A DNA stretch of 64,000 nucleotides from Cytobacillus solani (GTDB taxonomy: Bacteria; Bacillota; Bacilli; Bacillales; Cytobacillaceae), in the NCBI RefSeq assembly GCF_001420595.1, contig NZ_LJIX01000006.1, forward strand, positions 4,182,857 through 4,246,856, read 5' to 3'. Positions within the stretch are counted from its first letter, which is position 1. Every line of letters starts with the position of its first letter. Shown here in pieces: positions 17,558-26,428 of the stretch. Position numbers and translations under genes: made by a program. Under the pieces are notes generated by a model. It was given only the letters and a program-made list of their open reading frames with translations. It searched no databases and was not told the origin of the DNA.

Positions 17558-18256
17558 TTACGAAACAAACCGGTCCATTCTCTTTTCCAATCTTCCTTGA
17601 ACAATGGATAGAATAAAGCAAATAACCCAGTAGATGAGGGCAACTTCTAAATAGAGAAGCAGGAACTCATAATTGGTTGCGGCAATTTCTTGTGCTCTTC
17701 TAAACATTTCTGTTACTAAAATCATAGCTGCTAAAGACGTATCCTTCACTAGACTAATAAAGGTATTCGACAGCGGCGGCAATGAAACCCGCGAAGCTTG
17801 CGGAAGAATGATGCGCTTCAGTGTTTGAGGATAGGACATCCCGATTGAATATCCTGCTTCCCATTGTCCTTTAGGTATAGATAAAATAGCTGCACGAATT
17901 ATTTCAGACGCATACGCTCCTACATTTAATGAAAAGCCGATCACTGCAGAAGGAAATGGATCGATCACAACACCGATCGTAGGCAGCCCATAAAAAATAA
18001 TAAATAATTGCACAAGTAACGGGGTTCCTCTAATCGCTGATACATAAATCCTCGCAATGATTTGCAGCGGCTTAACTGAAGATATACGTGCAAGAGCCGT
18101 TAAAACAGCCAAAATAAGTCCACAAACAAACGTAATGAGCGTTAAGGGAATCGTATATAAAATGGCTCCCTTCAGCAAAGGCTGAAGGGAACTTTGAGCA
18201 ATATCTATGAGCCGTGAAACGCGCTCTGGATCAGCAATTATACTATTTAAGAACAT
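17558..18256 (-). CDS. tcyB: L-cystine ABC transporter permease TcyB
   Basis: A 232-residue HisM/GlnP-type permease with about five helices. The coupling loop is [23 protein letters not shown] and the end reads [14 protein letters not shown]. The start is taken at ATG 18256 (MFLNSIIAD), which overlaps the end of tcyA by 14 nt; an upstream TTG at 18265 has no better ribosome site. It forms the membrane channel for TcyA-bound cystine. Confidence 0.88.
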   Translation of the reverse strand: MFLNSIIADPERVSRLIDIAQSSLQPLLKGAILYTIPLTLITFVCGLILAVLTALARISSVKPLQIIARIYVSAIRGTPLLVQLFIIFYGLPTIGVVIDPFPSAVIGFSLNVGAYASEIIRAAILSIPKGQWEAGYSIGMSYPQTLKRIILPQASRVSLPPLSNTFISLVKDTSLAAMILVTEMFRRAQEIAATNYEFLLLYLEVALIYWVICFILSIVQGRLEKRMDRFVS

Positions 18257-19070
18257 CTTCACCAAACCATTTCTCTGAGATTTCTAAATACGTTCCATCC
18301 TCTATCATTTCTTTCAATGCTTTATTCACTTCATTAATAAGCGTCTCACTTCCTTTTCTAAACATTAAGCCGCTTTGGGAAGCATCATCTAAAGTTGCTG
18401 CAATTTCGACCGGTGCATCTGGCTTATGCTTTTTAAAATCCAGAAAAGAAAGATTATCATTAATAGTTACATCTGCTCGTTTGGAGTTAATTAATTCAAT
18501 CGCTTGGTTAAAGCCTTCAACACCAACTATTTCTGCCCCATGAGATTTTGCGATATCCGCGTAATTGCTTGTCATCGATTGTGCTGCCTTTAATCCTTCA
18601 ATATTTTCAAAACTCGTAACAGCTTCATTATCCACATGCTTAATCAATACACCTGCAGAGGTAATATACGGATCAGAAAAGTCATATTTCTCCTGACGGT
18701 CTGGACGAATTCCCACCTGGTTCGCAACCAGATCAAAACGCTTTGAATCTAAGCCGGCAAACATTGCATCCCATTGTGTTTCCATAAATACCGGCTCAAC
18801 TCCTAGGCGCTTCGCAACCTCTTTTACAATTTCCACATCGAACCCGGTTAATTCCCCTTTATCATCATGAAACGTAAATGGAGGGTATGTGCCTTCTGTT
18901 CCAACTACCAGTTTTCCTTCATCCTTTACTTTTGCCATCAGATCTTCAGTTTGTGTCTCTTGTTTTTCTGCATTGTTGCCTTCAGATTCCGGATTTGCTT
19001 TATTTGTACCGCAAGCGGAAATCACTAATACAAAACTAAATAATAGTGCTAATAATGAAAACTTTCTCAC
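18243..19070 (-). CDS. tcyA: L-cystine ABC transporter binding lipoprotein TcyA
   Basis: A 275-residue class 3 solute-binding lipoprotein (lipobox ISAC, Cys20). The text closely follows B. subtilis Tcy[56 protein letters not shown] and the ending [11 protein letters not shown]. It binds L-cystine outside the membrane. The start is GTG 19068-19070 behind GAGGGGTTAAAA. It heads the operon, under the sigma-A promoter at 19112-19140. Confidence 0.88.
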   Translation of the reverse strand: MRKFSLLALLFSFVLVISACGTNKANPESEGNNAEKQETQTEDLMAKVKDEGKLVVGTEGTYPPFTFHDDKGELTGFDVEIVKEVAKRLGVEPVFMETQWDAMFAGLDSKRFDLVANQVGIRPDRQEKYDFSDPYITSAGVLIKHVDNEAVTSFENIEGLKAAQSMTSNYADIAKSHGAEIVGVEGFNQAIELINSKRADVTINDNLSFLDFKKHKPDAPVEIAATLDDASQSGLMFRKGSETLINEVNKALKEMIEDGTYLEISEKWFGEDVLK

Positions 19071-19111
19071 TTTTAACCCCTCAATTCCTATAAGTTTTAT
19101 TGGTATTAATA

Positions 19112-19140
19112 ATATTAGTGTATGTGCACGGTTCTGTCAA
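19112..19140 (-). promoter_or_regulatory. Sigma-A promoter of tcyABC
   Basis: On the minus strand TTGACA, exactly 17 nt, TAATAT. Just downstream the leader contains TTAATACC and TATAGGAATT, which recalls the GGAATT-ended operator of the cysteine repressor CymR; this match is from memory and only suggestive. Confidence 0.7.
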
Positions 19141-19257
19141 AAGAAATATTCTTTCCTTCTTATCTTTTCCAATCCTGTTCTTATTACTACTTGATCCATA
19201 CATAAAATACATCGAGCAGAAGAAGAATAACTATGAAAAATGAAAGGGGGAGTAATG

Positions 19258-19389
19258 ATGACGAAAAAGGATAATAAAGGGAGCCACAATCAAAGTTCGC
19301 CTAGGGGCAATCAATCAGAAGTGAGTGGAGATAATAGTAAGGGGAACAAAAGGAATAAGGATCAGCATGCAAAAACGAATGATGAATAA
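19258..19389 (+). CDS. Small hydrophilic protein, SspP-like (minor acid-soluble spore protein?)
   Basis: A 43-residue protein with no hydrophobic stretch and almost only K, N, S, D, Q, G and R. The ATG at 19258 (a second one at 19255) follows AAAGGGGG, and a strong hairpin directly follows the stop, so a real gene is likely. The pattern of an N-x-SPRGNQ segment followed by SG-x-SKGNKRN and a His resembles the Bacillus minor spore protein SspP, but the similarity is weak. Forespore expression would be expected if that is right. Confidence 0.5.
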   Translation: MTKKDNKGSHNQSSPRGNQSEVSGDNSKGNKRNKDQHAKTNDE

Positions 19390-19392
19390 AGG

Positions 19393-19421
19393 CCCGGCTT
19401 TCGCTGCGAAAGCCGGGTCTT
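19393..19421. terminator. Terminator between SspP-like gene and anti-sigma gene
   Basis: CCCGGCTTTCG-CTG-CGAAAGCCGGG followed by TCTTGTT. It suits the plus-strand small gene and may also stop the convergent anti-sigma gene. Confidence 0.85.
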
Positions 19422-19423
19422 GT

Positions 19424-20746
19424 TCATTTCACCTTTATTTTCACATCTCCTTCGATCCAAGCAGGAAAAGCTGACAGTTTAAGCTCTAGTGGATTTTTAT
19501 ACGAACCGGGTGGAAATTCTACCCCAATCTCTCTCTTTCCATTATTATCTCCTGTCCAATAAAAAGAGCTGCTATCGATTTCTTTTCCATCCGCTTCTCT
19601 CATCGAAACAAAGAGAGAATGATTAAATTCCTTTTCCGTATTCAATATAAAAGAAATTCTCCCATTTTCGACCTTCAAATTTGTCAGCATATTCCCCTTT
19701 GGCTGATTAATGATTTTCTCATTGTCTATATCTACCTTTACATAAGCATCCTCTTGATCAACAGCCTGCAGTTTATTCATCACAAGGTATAACTCTTTAG
19801 GCTCTTTAAAATAATTGCTTTGTAAATAAAGAATATGTTCATTATCATTTAGTTGACTGGCAGTAAACCCATTTGCAATTTTCGTCCATGCTTCTCCATT
19901 TTCATCCACCAAGCGAATATCCTCAAATGTAAAAATTCTCTTGCTATTTTCCGGATCCATCACAACATGCACTGCCACCCGCAAAGGATAAATCTTAATA
20001 TTTTTGATGGTTATTTTCTGTCCTTCAATTAAAATCGTTTTGTTCATTTCAATTGACTTTGTTGCTTTTAACGGCTTTTCCAATGTAAACTGAAACTGGA
20101 AGTCTTCTTCATAATCATTTGTTTCAACGGTAAAAGTAAGAGTAAACTCCTTTGTTTTCAAGGGCTCCTCAAAAAAGAAATCCATTGTTGCCATTTCCGT
20201 TGTTCTCAGTTCACCATGTGGCTTATGGGCACCATAGCTATAACTGCCTAACTGCAGTTCAGTCCCATCAGCTGATTCAAGCTTTAAATCGTTCACGTAG
20301 AATTTTTCTTGTTTCTTTTTTGCTTCGATTGTCTGGAAAATCACCATTCCTTTTTCATCGGCTATTACCGAATCAAACGTCACCTTCAAACCATTTTTTT
20401 CTTGCGCCGTATTGATTTCTTGTACATATTCATTCTCAACCGCCAGCATTAATCCTTTATTATCACTAATTAGCTCAACTAATTTTTCCATGCCAGGAAT
20501 ACTTGAAACATAACTTGCAAAAACAGGAGAAACTCGAATACTTGTGAGAAAGCCGATTATAAAAACAGCAGCTATTAATCCGGATAAAAGCCACTTTTTC
20601 TGACGGGGTTTATTTATAACCTCGGGCTTCTCTTTTGCTTTTTTAAAGCCTGAAAGAATTGCTTCATCAATTTTATCCTCTGGAAATGGCAGGTCTTCAT
20701 ACATTTTTTTCAATTCGGAAAGGTTCTTTTCTTCCTTTTCAAACAT
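19424..20746 (-). CDS. DUF4179 membrane-anchored anti-sigma factor
   Basis: A 440-residue single-pass protein. A short cytoplasmic part (about residues 1-45, LSELKKMYEDLPFPEDKIDEAILSGF) is followed by a basic segment, one helix (about 46-66, LLSGLIAAVFIIGFL) and a large extracytoplasmic beta-rich region of DUF4179/DUF5643 type. Such proteins lie beside ECF sigma genes in Bacillus and hold the sigma factor at the membrane until a signal arrives. No zinc anti-sigma (HCC) motif is present. ATG 20746 overlaps the sigma stop by 8 nt behind GGGGGGAG, so the pair is coupled. The inducing signal is unknown. Confidence 0.8.
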   Translation of the reverse strand: MFEKEEKNLSELKKMYEDLPFPEDKIDEAILSGFKKAKEKPEVINKPRQKKWLLSGLIAAVFIIGFLTSIRVSPVFASYVSSIPGMEKLVELISDNKGLMLAVENEYVQEINTAQEKNGLKVTFDSVIADEKGMVIFQTIEAKKKQEKFYVNDLKLESADGTELQLGSYSYGAHKPHGELRTTEMATMDFFFEEPLKTKEFTLTFTVETNDYEEDFQFQFTLEKPLKATKSIEMNKTILIEGQKITIKNIKIYPLRVAVHVVMDPENSKRIFTFEDIRLVDENGEAWTKIANGFTASQLNDNEHILYLQSNYFKEPKELYLVMNKLQAVDQEDAYVKVDIDNEKIINQPKGNMLTNLKVENGRISFILNTEKEFNHSLFVSMREADGKEIDSSSFYWTGDNNGKREIGVEFPPGSYKNPLELKLSAFPAWIEGDVKIKVK

Positions 20747-21260
20747 GAGAGACTCCCCCCTTTTCATCCAGATTTTTCCGCAAAGATTTTAAAGCCTTAA
20801 ACAGCCATGTTTTTACCGTTCCTTCAGGGCAATCGAGTGTTAGTGCAATATCTTTTATTTTTAGATCATGAAAATATTTCAACGTAATAATTTCGCGGGA
20901 GCGTTCATCCAATCTTTGCATCGCTTCTTCGATCTCTAGAAGTGTATGATCTTCTGCCTCGCCTTCTGCAAGCAGCAGTTCTTCATTCAAAATGATTCTC
21001 CTCTGCTTTTTTAATGTATCATTGCAATAATTAATCATAATTCGAATGATCCATGTTTTGAAGTAGCCTGGCACTTTAAGGTCTTTCAACCCCTTATAAG
21101 CACGGAAGGTTACTTCCTGTATAGCTTCCAATGCATCCTCTTCCTTCCGCAAATAAGCTAACGCAGTTTTATACAAATCTATTTTCACCGTTTGGATGGC
21201 TGCAAGAAAGGACTGGTCATCCCCTCGAATGGCCCTCTGTACAACTTCTTCAAAGCTCAC
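20739..21260 (-). CDS. ECF RNA polymerase sigma factor
   Basis: A 173-residue two-domain sigma factor. Region 2 contains YLRKEEDALEAIQEVTFRAYKGLKDLKVPGYFKTWIIRIMIN (about residues 37-77); region 4 contains RSREIITLKYFHDLKIKDIALTLDCPEGTVKTWLFKALKSLRK (about 122-165). The start is GTG 21260 behind GGGGAGGG. The gene is followed by its DUF4179 anti-sigma gene. An ECF-type promoter at 21290-21316 indicates autoregulation. It resembles the SigV/SigY/YlaC group in size but I do not assign a name. Confidence 0.88.
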   Translation of the reverse strand: MSFEEVVQRAIRGDDQSFLAAIQTVKIDLYKTALAYLRKEEDALEAIQEVTFRAYKGLKDLKVPGYFKTWIIRIMINYCNDTLKKQRRIILNEELLLAEGEAEDHTLLEIEEAMQRLDERSREIITLKYFHDLKIKDIALTLDCPEGTVKTWLFKALKSLRKNLDEKGGVSHV

Positions 21261-21289
21261 ATCATGCCCTCCCCATGTTCGTTCTATGT

Positions 21290-21316
21290 ATTAGACTTCG
21301 TACTCTGCAAAAAGTT
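21290..21316 (-). promoter_or_regulatory. ECF-type autoregulatory promoter
   Basis: On the minus strand AAAACTTTTT (the AAC -35 core of Bacillus ECF promoters) is followed 17 nt after AAC by GTCTAAT. Transcription would start about 23 nt before the sigma gene. The bases fit the AAC...CGTC-type logic of ECF recognition. Confidence 0.6.
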
Positions 21317-21482
21317 TTTATAATTTTTTTTTTTCGATTACAATAAAATTGGAACCTGATCCCCTGTCCCGAATAAGCCTCTAGTCTTAGAGACAATTCG
21401 TGCTGTGGCTCAATGTTTTCATCATTTCTATGTCATACAATAAGTGTAACAAAAATGATTGCAAAGGAAAGTTGGGATATCA

Positions 21483-22328
21483 TTGAAAAGAATATTTCTC
21501 ATTTTTATTATTTTGATTGGCCTCTATGTATTACTCACTTCAAATATTAGAAGCTGGCTGCCATTCGCAAAAGACGAGACAACTTCAGCAACAGCAGATA
21601 ATATTAAGATGGTTGAAATTAACCTATCCTCTGTAAAGGCTACAATCATCCCTGAAAAAAGAAATGATATTAAAGCAGATCTCGATGGCAAAGGTGCAGT
21701 AGATGTAAAGAGAAATGGGGACAAAATTAAGGTTGAGTATAGCCGCAAATGGTTCGATGGCTTCAAGATTTTTAACCACACACCAGAGCTATATATTTAC
21801 ATTCCTGAAGACTTTAACCGCAATATGGCAATCGATGTAGGATCTGGCTATTTGAATTTTGAGGGTCCTTCAACCGAACTTGAACAACTGAGAATAAATA
21901 TGAGTTCTGGAAAGGTTGACCTAACAAACGTAAGCACAAAAGAATTTATCCATAAAGGTTCTTCTGGCATGATTGACATTGATACACTAATTACTGACTC
22001 CGGTAGGATTGATATGAGTTCCGGGAAAATAAAAATAGACAATTACCAAGGGGAGCTTGAAGCAGAAGTTACATCGGGGCAGCTAGACGTTCAATTGAAT
22101 AAGCTTGTAAATGATATTCAATTAAGGGCAAGCTCAGGGCAAATTAAGCTTGATCTTCCTGACGATGCCAATTTCAAGCTTAACGGGGAAATGAGCAGCG
22201 GCTATATCGATTGTGACCTCCCACTTACTGATAAAGTCGTTGAGAAAAATAAGATTGAAGGTATGATAGGTTCTGGAAAACATTCTATCGATGTAAATAT
22301 TACAAGCGGAATGGTTAAAATTTATTAA
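21483..22328 (+). CDS. DUF4097 beta-strand-repeat membrane protein (LiaG-like)
   Basis: A protein of about 281 residues with an N-terminal membrane anchor (residues 3-20, IFLIFIILIGLYVLL) and an extracytoplasmic right-handed beta-repeat. The repeat unit ends in SSG or TSG at regular spacing (INMSSGKVDL, KGSSGMIDI, DMSSGKIKI, EVTSGQLDV, RASSGQIKL, EMSSGYIDC). This is the DUF4097 pattern, also seen in LiaG. Start TTG 21483 has AAAGGAAAG upstream; TTG 21459 is an alternative. It is divergent from the ECF sigma gene and may belong to the same envelope response, but no ECF promoter was seen before it. Confidence 0.75.
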   Translation: MKRIFLIFIILIGLYVLLTSNIRSWLPFAKDETTSATADNIKMVEINLSSVKATIIPEKRNDIKADLDGKGAVDVKRNGDKIKVEYSRKWFDGFKIFNHTPELYIYIPEDFNRNMAIDVGSGYLNFEGPSTELEQLRINMSSGKVDLTNVSTKEFIHKGSSGMIDIDTLITDSGRIDMSSGKIKIDNYQGELEAEVTSGQLDVQLNKLVNDIQLRASSGQIKLDLPDDANFKLNGEMSSGYIDCDLPLTDKVVEKNKIEGMIGSGKHSIDVNITSGMVKIY

Positions 22329-22340
22329 ATATTAATATTA

Positions 22341-22376
22341 AGAAAAACCGGATGAAGATACCCATCCGGTTTTCTT
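22341..22376. terminator. Terminator between DUF4097 gene and MMPL gene
   Basis: AACCGGATG / CATCCGGTT with A-run to the left and TTTCTTTT to the right; suits both convergent genes. Confidence 0.9.
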
Positions 22377-25300
22377 TTATTCATTAGTACTTCTTTTAAA
22401 CGGCCACCAGTTGGCTGCTCCGAAGTTTTTCACCATCACTGGAATAAACAGCGGGAGCATGATAAATGCATATAAGAATAAACCAACAATTACGATTGAA
22501 GCAATTTGCAGCAGTGATAGCATGCCAGATGGCATCATCGCAGCAAATGTTCCCCCTAAAATGACCGCAGCCGAAATAATGACTGTTCCCATTTTTTTCA
22601 TAGCAATTAGCATGGCCTCTGCCACAGAAAGATCTTTGTACTCATTAAATCGATCCATTAAGAAGATGCTATAATCGACCCCAAGGGCAACAAGTATAAC
22701 AAATCCAAAGAACGGAACCGCCCAGCTTATGCCTGTATAGCCAAAAATATTGACATAAATAGCTTCATTGATTGCCATGGATGTAAAATAAGTCAGAATT
22801 AAAGAACCAATAATATAGACAGGCATAATAATGGAACGGAATAGGAATACCAAAATAATCGAAATTCCGACGAGCATTAGAACAACTGTACGAGAATAGT
22901 CTTGATCAGACATTTTGCTTAAATCAGCGTTCGTGCTCGTAATTCCGCCTACTGCTACCACTGCGTTCTCTAACTTCGTATCCTTTGTTGCTCTTACAAC
23001 AGCATCTTTTATTTCATCAACCTGATTAATTGCCTCATTAGAATACGGGTTCGCTTTAAAGATAACATCAACCGTCATCACTTTACGGTCTTTTGACATA
23101 TACGTATCAAATACTTGGGCAAAGTCTTCACTTTCCAATACTTCTGACGGCAAGTAAAAACCATCCATATTTTCGGATTTAGACAATCCAGCAAGGTAAT
23201 CCTGTGCAGATTCTAATCCCTCAGAAACTTTATTCAATCCTTCTGCACTTTGGTCCAGCCCATCTGTTAGCTGGCCGATTTGGCCGCCAAGATCGCCAAA
23301 GCCTGCAAGAAGCTGTTTCTGCCCATCATTCACACTATTTAATCCATTTGTTACCTTTGGCATATTTTTAATAATCTGTCCTTGCCCATTGGCTAGCTGA
23401 TTAAATCCAGCTTGCTGTGCCTCAATACCTTTAATTAATTGTTCCAGACCTGACGCCAAACCACCTTGGCCGCCCATTGCTTTTTCAAATCCGGTATTGG
23501 CTCCAGCCATTCCTTCAGTTACTTTAGCAAGCCCTGTATTTAATTCATTTATATTGGCAGACAACCCACTAAGCTGTTTAAGCAGACCTTGTTCTCCCGA
23601 TATCGTTTGCTTCATCTTTTGATATTGGTCATCAGCTGATAAGTCTGTATACTTATTTTCCAAATAACCATACATCCCGTCATTTGCCTGTGCAATTCCC
23701 GCAGATAAAGCCGTCAATCCTTGACTCACTTTTTGATAATTTGCTGTAATCGTTTGTAAGTTCCCGTGTATGTTTTGATATCCTCCAAGGAGTTCTTTAT
23801 AACCGGCAAGTAAATCCTCTGCACCTTTTTTAGACTGGGCTAAACCTGCTTTAATATCATCAGAACCTTTTGTCCCTTGACGAATTCCGTTTTCAATCTT
23901 CGCTAGATTTGTTTGAATTTCTTTTAATCCTAATTGAAGTTCACTCGTTCCTGAAATTAAGTCATTAATCCCATTTGTAGCCTTCTTTAATTCTGGCTCT
24001 GATTTAGATAATTCGGTGCCAGCCTCGTTTAAGCCCTCACTAATCTTATCGATTCCTTCTTTTCCCTCACCTAAGCCCTCTTCAAGTGTCTCAGCCTGCT
24101 TCGCAACAAAGAAGTCCTCGATCGGCTCACCTGTTGGCCTTGTAACTGAACGTACGGTGTCAACTAGATCAATCTTTTCCAGCTCTTTACTAATCTTTTC
24201 AGCTAATCCGATATATTCAGCGGAATCCATTTCCTCATCATTTTTAATAACGACCTGTGTTGGCATGGATTCACCTGGTCCAAAGCTATCAGCAATCGCA
24301 TTGAATGCTTTAATTGAATTAACATCTCCGCTAATTTCTTCTAATGAGTTGTAAGATAGCTCTCCATCATAAGTGACTAGGAATGGGACACAAACTGCAG
24401 CTACAATGAGCAAAGCAATGAAAGGACGAGCCAATGAAAATCTTCCAACTGCACCCCAAATCTTGCTTTCCCCATGCTCTGCTTTGCTTTTCGACGGCCA
24501 GAAGAGCTTTGGTCCTAAGACTGCCATGAAAAATGGAACAACTGTGAATAATGCAATAAGCAATAACGCCACACCTACCGCAACAGCAGCGGCAGATTGG
24601 TAAAGAATAAATTGTGAAAATCCAATCGCCGCAAACCCAATCATAACTGCTACACCGCTAAAGAATACGGTACGCCCAGCATTACGGTATGTTGCAACAA
24701 TTGCTTCGGCAACACTTTCGCTCTGTGATAACTCTTCTTTAAAGCGGCTAAGTAATAAAATACAGTAATCCGTTCCAATCCCAAATAAGACCGCAACTAA
24801 GAATATTTGCGTGTAATTGGAGAGGGGAAAATCAAATCGATCAACTAAGAATGATACAATCGACTGTGAAGCCAGATATGATAATCCAACCGTCACTAAA
24901 GGAATAATTGGAGCAATAACAGATCTAAACACGAGCAATAATACAGCTAAGATAAAGACAACAGTAATTCCCTCTGTTTTCTTTAATCCCTCTTCAGAAC
25001 TTGCCATTAGATCTTCATTTATCTGCCATTCACTAGTATAATAGTGATCCACTTTTATATCTTTTATGGCTTTATATAAAGCATCATTTACTTCACTTGG
25101 TTCGCGGTCATTCCAGTTAAGGGTGATGGAGGTAAGAATCGACTTTCCATCCTCTGAAACTAGCTGTTCCTTTAAAGACTTTTCATTGAAATGGGTTAGG
25201 ATTTCATTTATTCCTAAATCCTTGTCTTTTTCAAGAATGCGGATCGCTTTTTCCGCTTCCTTCATATCTTCTGCTGTTAGTTTTTTTTCATTATGAAAAA

Positions 25301-25514
25301 CTAATGCAACTTGGGTTTCATCTCCTCCGCCCTCTTGCTTGGCTACATCTGCCATTATTTCCCCTGCAAGCGCGGAAGAGTATTCATCAGGAACAGTAAT
25401 CTGTCCTTTTTCACGGACAAGCTCAGCCATGTTTGGCGCAACCATAAATAGACCACCAGCAATAACGATCCAGGCAACGATGACTATCCACTTATTTTTT
25501 ATAATTTGATGCAT
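22377..25514 (-). CDS. MMPL/RND-family transporter with long coiled-coil insert
   Basis: A 1045-residue transporter. Two membrane blocks with the MMPL signatures FGIGTDYCILLLSRFKEEL (about residues 245-263) and ALGVDYSIFLMDRFNEY (about 935-951) flank a large central extracytoplasmic region. That region (about 480-800) is a chain of near-repeats such as GLNEAGTELSK, GIRQGTKGSDD and LANGQGQIIKNMPKVTNGLNSV, the YhgE/Pip-like long helical hairpin. Such proteins export lipids, toxins or peptides by proton motive force. It is 2 nt downstream of a MarR gene, so a MarR-controlled efflux operon is expected. Confidence 0.88.
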   Translation of the reverse strand: MHQIIKNKWIVIVAWIVIAGGLFMVAPNMAELVREKGQITVPDEYSSALAGEIMADVAKQEGGGDETQVALVFHNEKKLTAEDMKEAEKAIRILEKDKDLGINEILTHFNEKSLKEQLVSEDGKSILTSITLNWNDREPSEVNDALYKAIKDIKVDHYYTSEWQINEDLMASSEEGLKKTEGITVVFILAVLLLVFRSVIAPIIPLVTVGLSYLASQSIVSFLVDRFDFPLSNYTQIFLVAVLFGIGTDYCILLLSRFKEELSQSESVAEAIVATYRNAGRTVFFSGVAVMIGFAAIGFSQFILYQSAAAVAVGVALLLIALFTVVPFFMAVLGPKLFWPSKSKAEHGESKIWGAVGRFSLARPFIALLIVAAVCVPFLVTYDGELSYNSLEEISGDVNSIKAFNAIADSFGPGESMPTQVVIKNDEEMDSAEYIGLAEKISKELEKIDLVDTVRSVTRPTGEPIEDFFVAKQAETLEEGLGEGKEGIDKISEGLNEAGTELSKSEPELKKATNGINDLISGTSELQLGLKEIQTNLAKIENGIRQGTKGSDDIKAGLAQSKKGAEDLLAGYKELLGGYQNIHGNLQTITANYQKVSQGLTALSAGIAQANDGMYGYLENKYTDLSADDQYQKMKQTISGEQGLLKQLSGLSANINELNTGLAKVTEGMAGANTGFEKAMGGQGGLASGLEQLIKGIEAQQAGFNQLANGQGQIIKNMPKVTNGLNSVNDGQKQLLAGFGDLGGQIGQLTDGLDQSAEGLNKVSEGLESAQDYLAGLSKSENMDGFYLPSEVLESEDFAQVFDTYMSKDRKVMTVDVIFKANPYSNEAINQVDEIKDAVVRATKDTKLENAVVAVGGITSTNADLSKMSDQDYSRTVVLMLVGISIILVFLFRSIIMPVYIIGSLILTYFTSMAINEAIYVNIFGYTGISWAVPFFGFVILVALGVDYSIFLMDRFNEYKDLSVAEAMLIAMKKMGTVIISAAVILGGTFAAMMPSGMLSLLQIASIVIVGLFLYAFIMLPLFIPVMVKNFGAANWWPFKRSTNE

Positions 25515-25516
25515 CC

Positions 25517-25975
25517 CTATTCCTCCACCTTGTAGTCTTTACTCTCTATTAGTATTTGGTTTAATTTTTTGTATGTCTCAAGAAATTGCTTAATTTCCTT
25601 AGGATCAAACTTTTTAATAAAAGATTCTACAAGCTTATAAATCCGTTCCTCACAATTTACATACAGCTGATTTCCTTTTTCCGTTAATGTAAGATAAACC
25701 ACTCTGCGATCCTTCTCATCACGTGTTCTCTGAATCAACCCCTTCTCCCACATTCGGTTGATAATGGCTGTTATGGCACTCTTTTTCACATCAAATTCTT
25801 CAGCTAATTCCGATGAGGTGCATGATTCAGTTTGACTGATATACCTCAATATATAATGCTGATCATTTGTAAGATCACTGCCGATTTGATCCCTAATGAG
25901 CGATTCTCCTTTTCGATGAACAGAAAAAGACAAATCGATATATTGATCAATAAGCTCTTGTATATTCTCTAACAA
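25517..25975 (-). CDS. MarR-family regulator of the MMPL exporter
   Basis: A 152-residue winged-helix regulator: ILRYISQTESCTSSELAEEFDVKKSAITAIINRMWEKGLIQRTRDEKDRRVVYLTLTEKG is the standard MarR core with the wing motif DEKDRRVVYLTLTEKG. The start is TTG 25975 behind AGGTGAAGGATAACG. The exporter gene follows after 2 nt. An ATTAAAC / GTTTAAT inverted repeat 18 nt upstream of the start is a candidate autoregulatory operator. Confidence 0.9.
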   Translation of the reverse strand: MLENIQELIDQYIDLSFSVHRKGESLIRDQIGSDLTNDQHYILRYISQTESCTSSELAEEFDVKKSAITAIINRMWEKGLIQRTRDEKDRRVVYLTLTEKGNQLYVNCEERIYKLVESFIKKFDPKEIKQFLETYKKLNQILIESKDYKVEE

Positions 25976-25992
25976 CGTTATCCTTCACCTCG

Positions 25993-26016
25993 ATTAAACT
26001 AATTCTACTGTTTAAT
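25993..26016. promoter_or_regulatory. Candidate MarR operator
   Basis: Inverted repeat ATTAAAC-N10-GTTTAAT directly upstream of the marR ribosome site. Confidence 0.45.
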
Positions 26017-26086
26017 TGTTCAACTCATTAACTATTAACGAATTTAACTTTACTAAAAGGATGCTTTTTTTGTCAATAAGAAAAAA

Positions 26087-26356
26087 CGCTGAATCAGCCG
26101 ACGTAATAAAAAAAATACCAATAAGGAAGATGGCTAAGATTGACAAAGACATTGACCAAGGAAATTCGCTAAAGACAGCAAATAAAACTTCTTCTGTAGC
26201 ATATTTGGTTAAATCAACATTTCCTGCATGTTGTACCTCAATGGATGAAGTCCCAAATACAGCAAACCAGAAAAAACTAACAAGAGCAGGGAGCAATAAC
26301 ACGCCAATAATAACTTCACGAATGGTTCTTCCTCTGGATACTCGAGCAATAATGAA
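26087..26356 (-). pseudogene. BCCT-family (betaine/choline/carnitine) transporter fragment
   Basis: The minus strand encodes a piece of a BCCT transporter without start or normal end: IIARVSRGRTIREVIIGVLLLPALV, then SFFWFAVFGTSS and LSILAIFLIGIFFITSADSA. These are consecutive landmarks of helices 8-10 in OpuD/BetP-type carriers (ARVSRGRTIRE loop, FWFAVFG, FITSADSA). Intact members have about 500 residues; here only about 90 remain. The frame upstream lacks the earlier helices, and after SADSA the sequence no longer matches the family. It is a decaying relic between the MarR and LytTR genes. Confidence 0.75.
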
Positions 26357-26387
26357 ATGAATGAACTTTACAAAGCAGAAGTTTTAA

Positions 26388-26428
26388 AAAAAGGGCCTGC
26401 TCTCCTATTAGGATTGCAGTGCCCTTTA
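26388..26428 (-). terminator. Terminator of the LytTR regulator gene
   Basis: AAAGGGC / GCCCTTT stem at the end of the gene, followed on the minus strand by a T-run. Confidence 0.75.
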
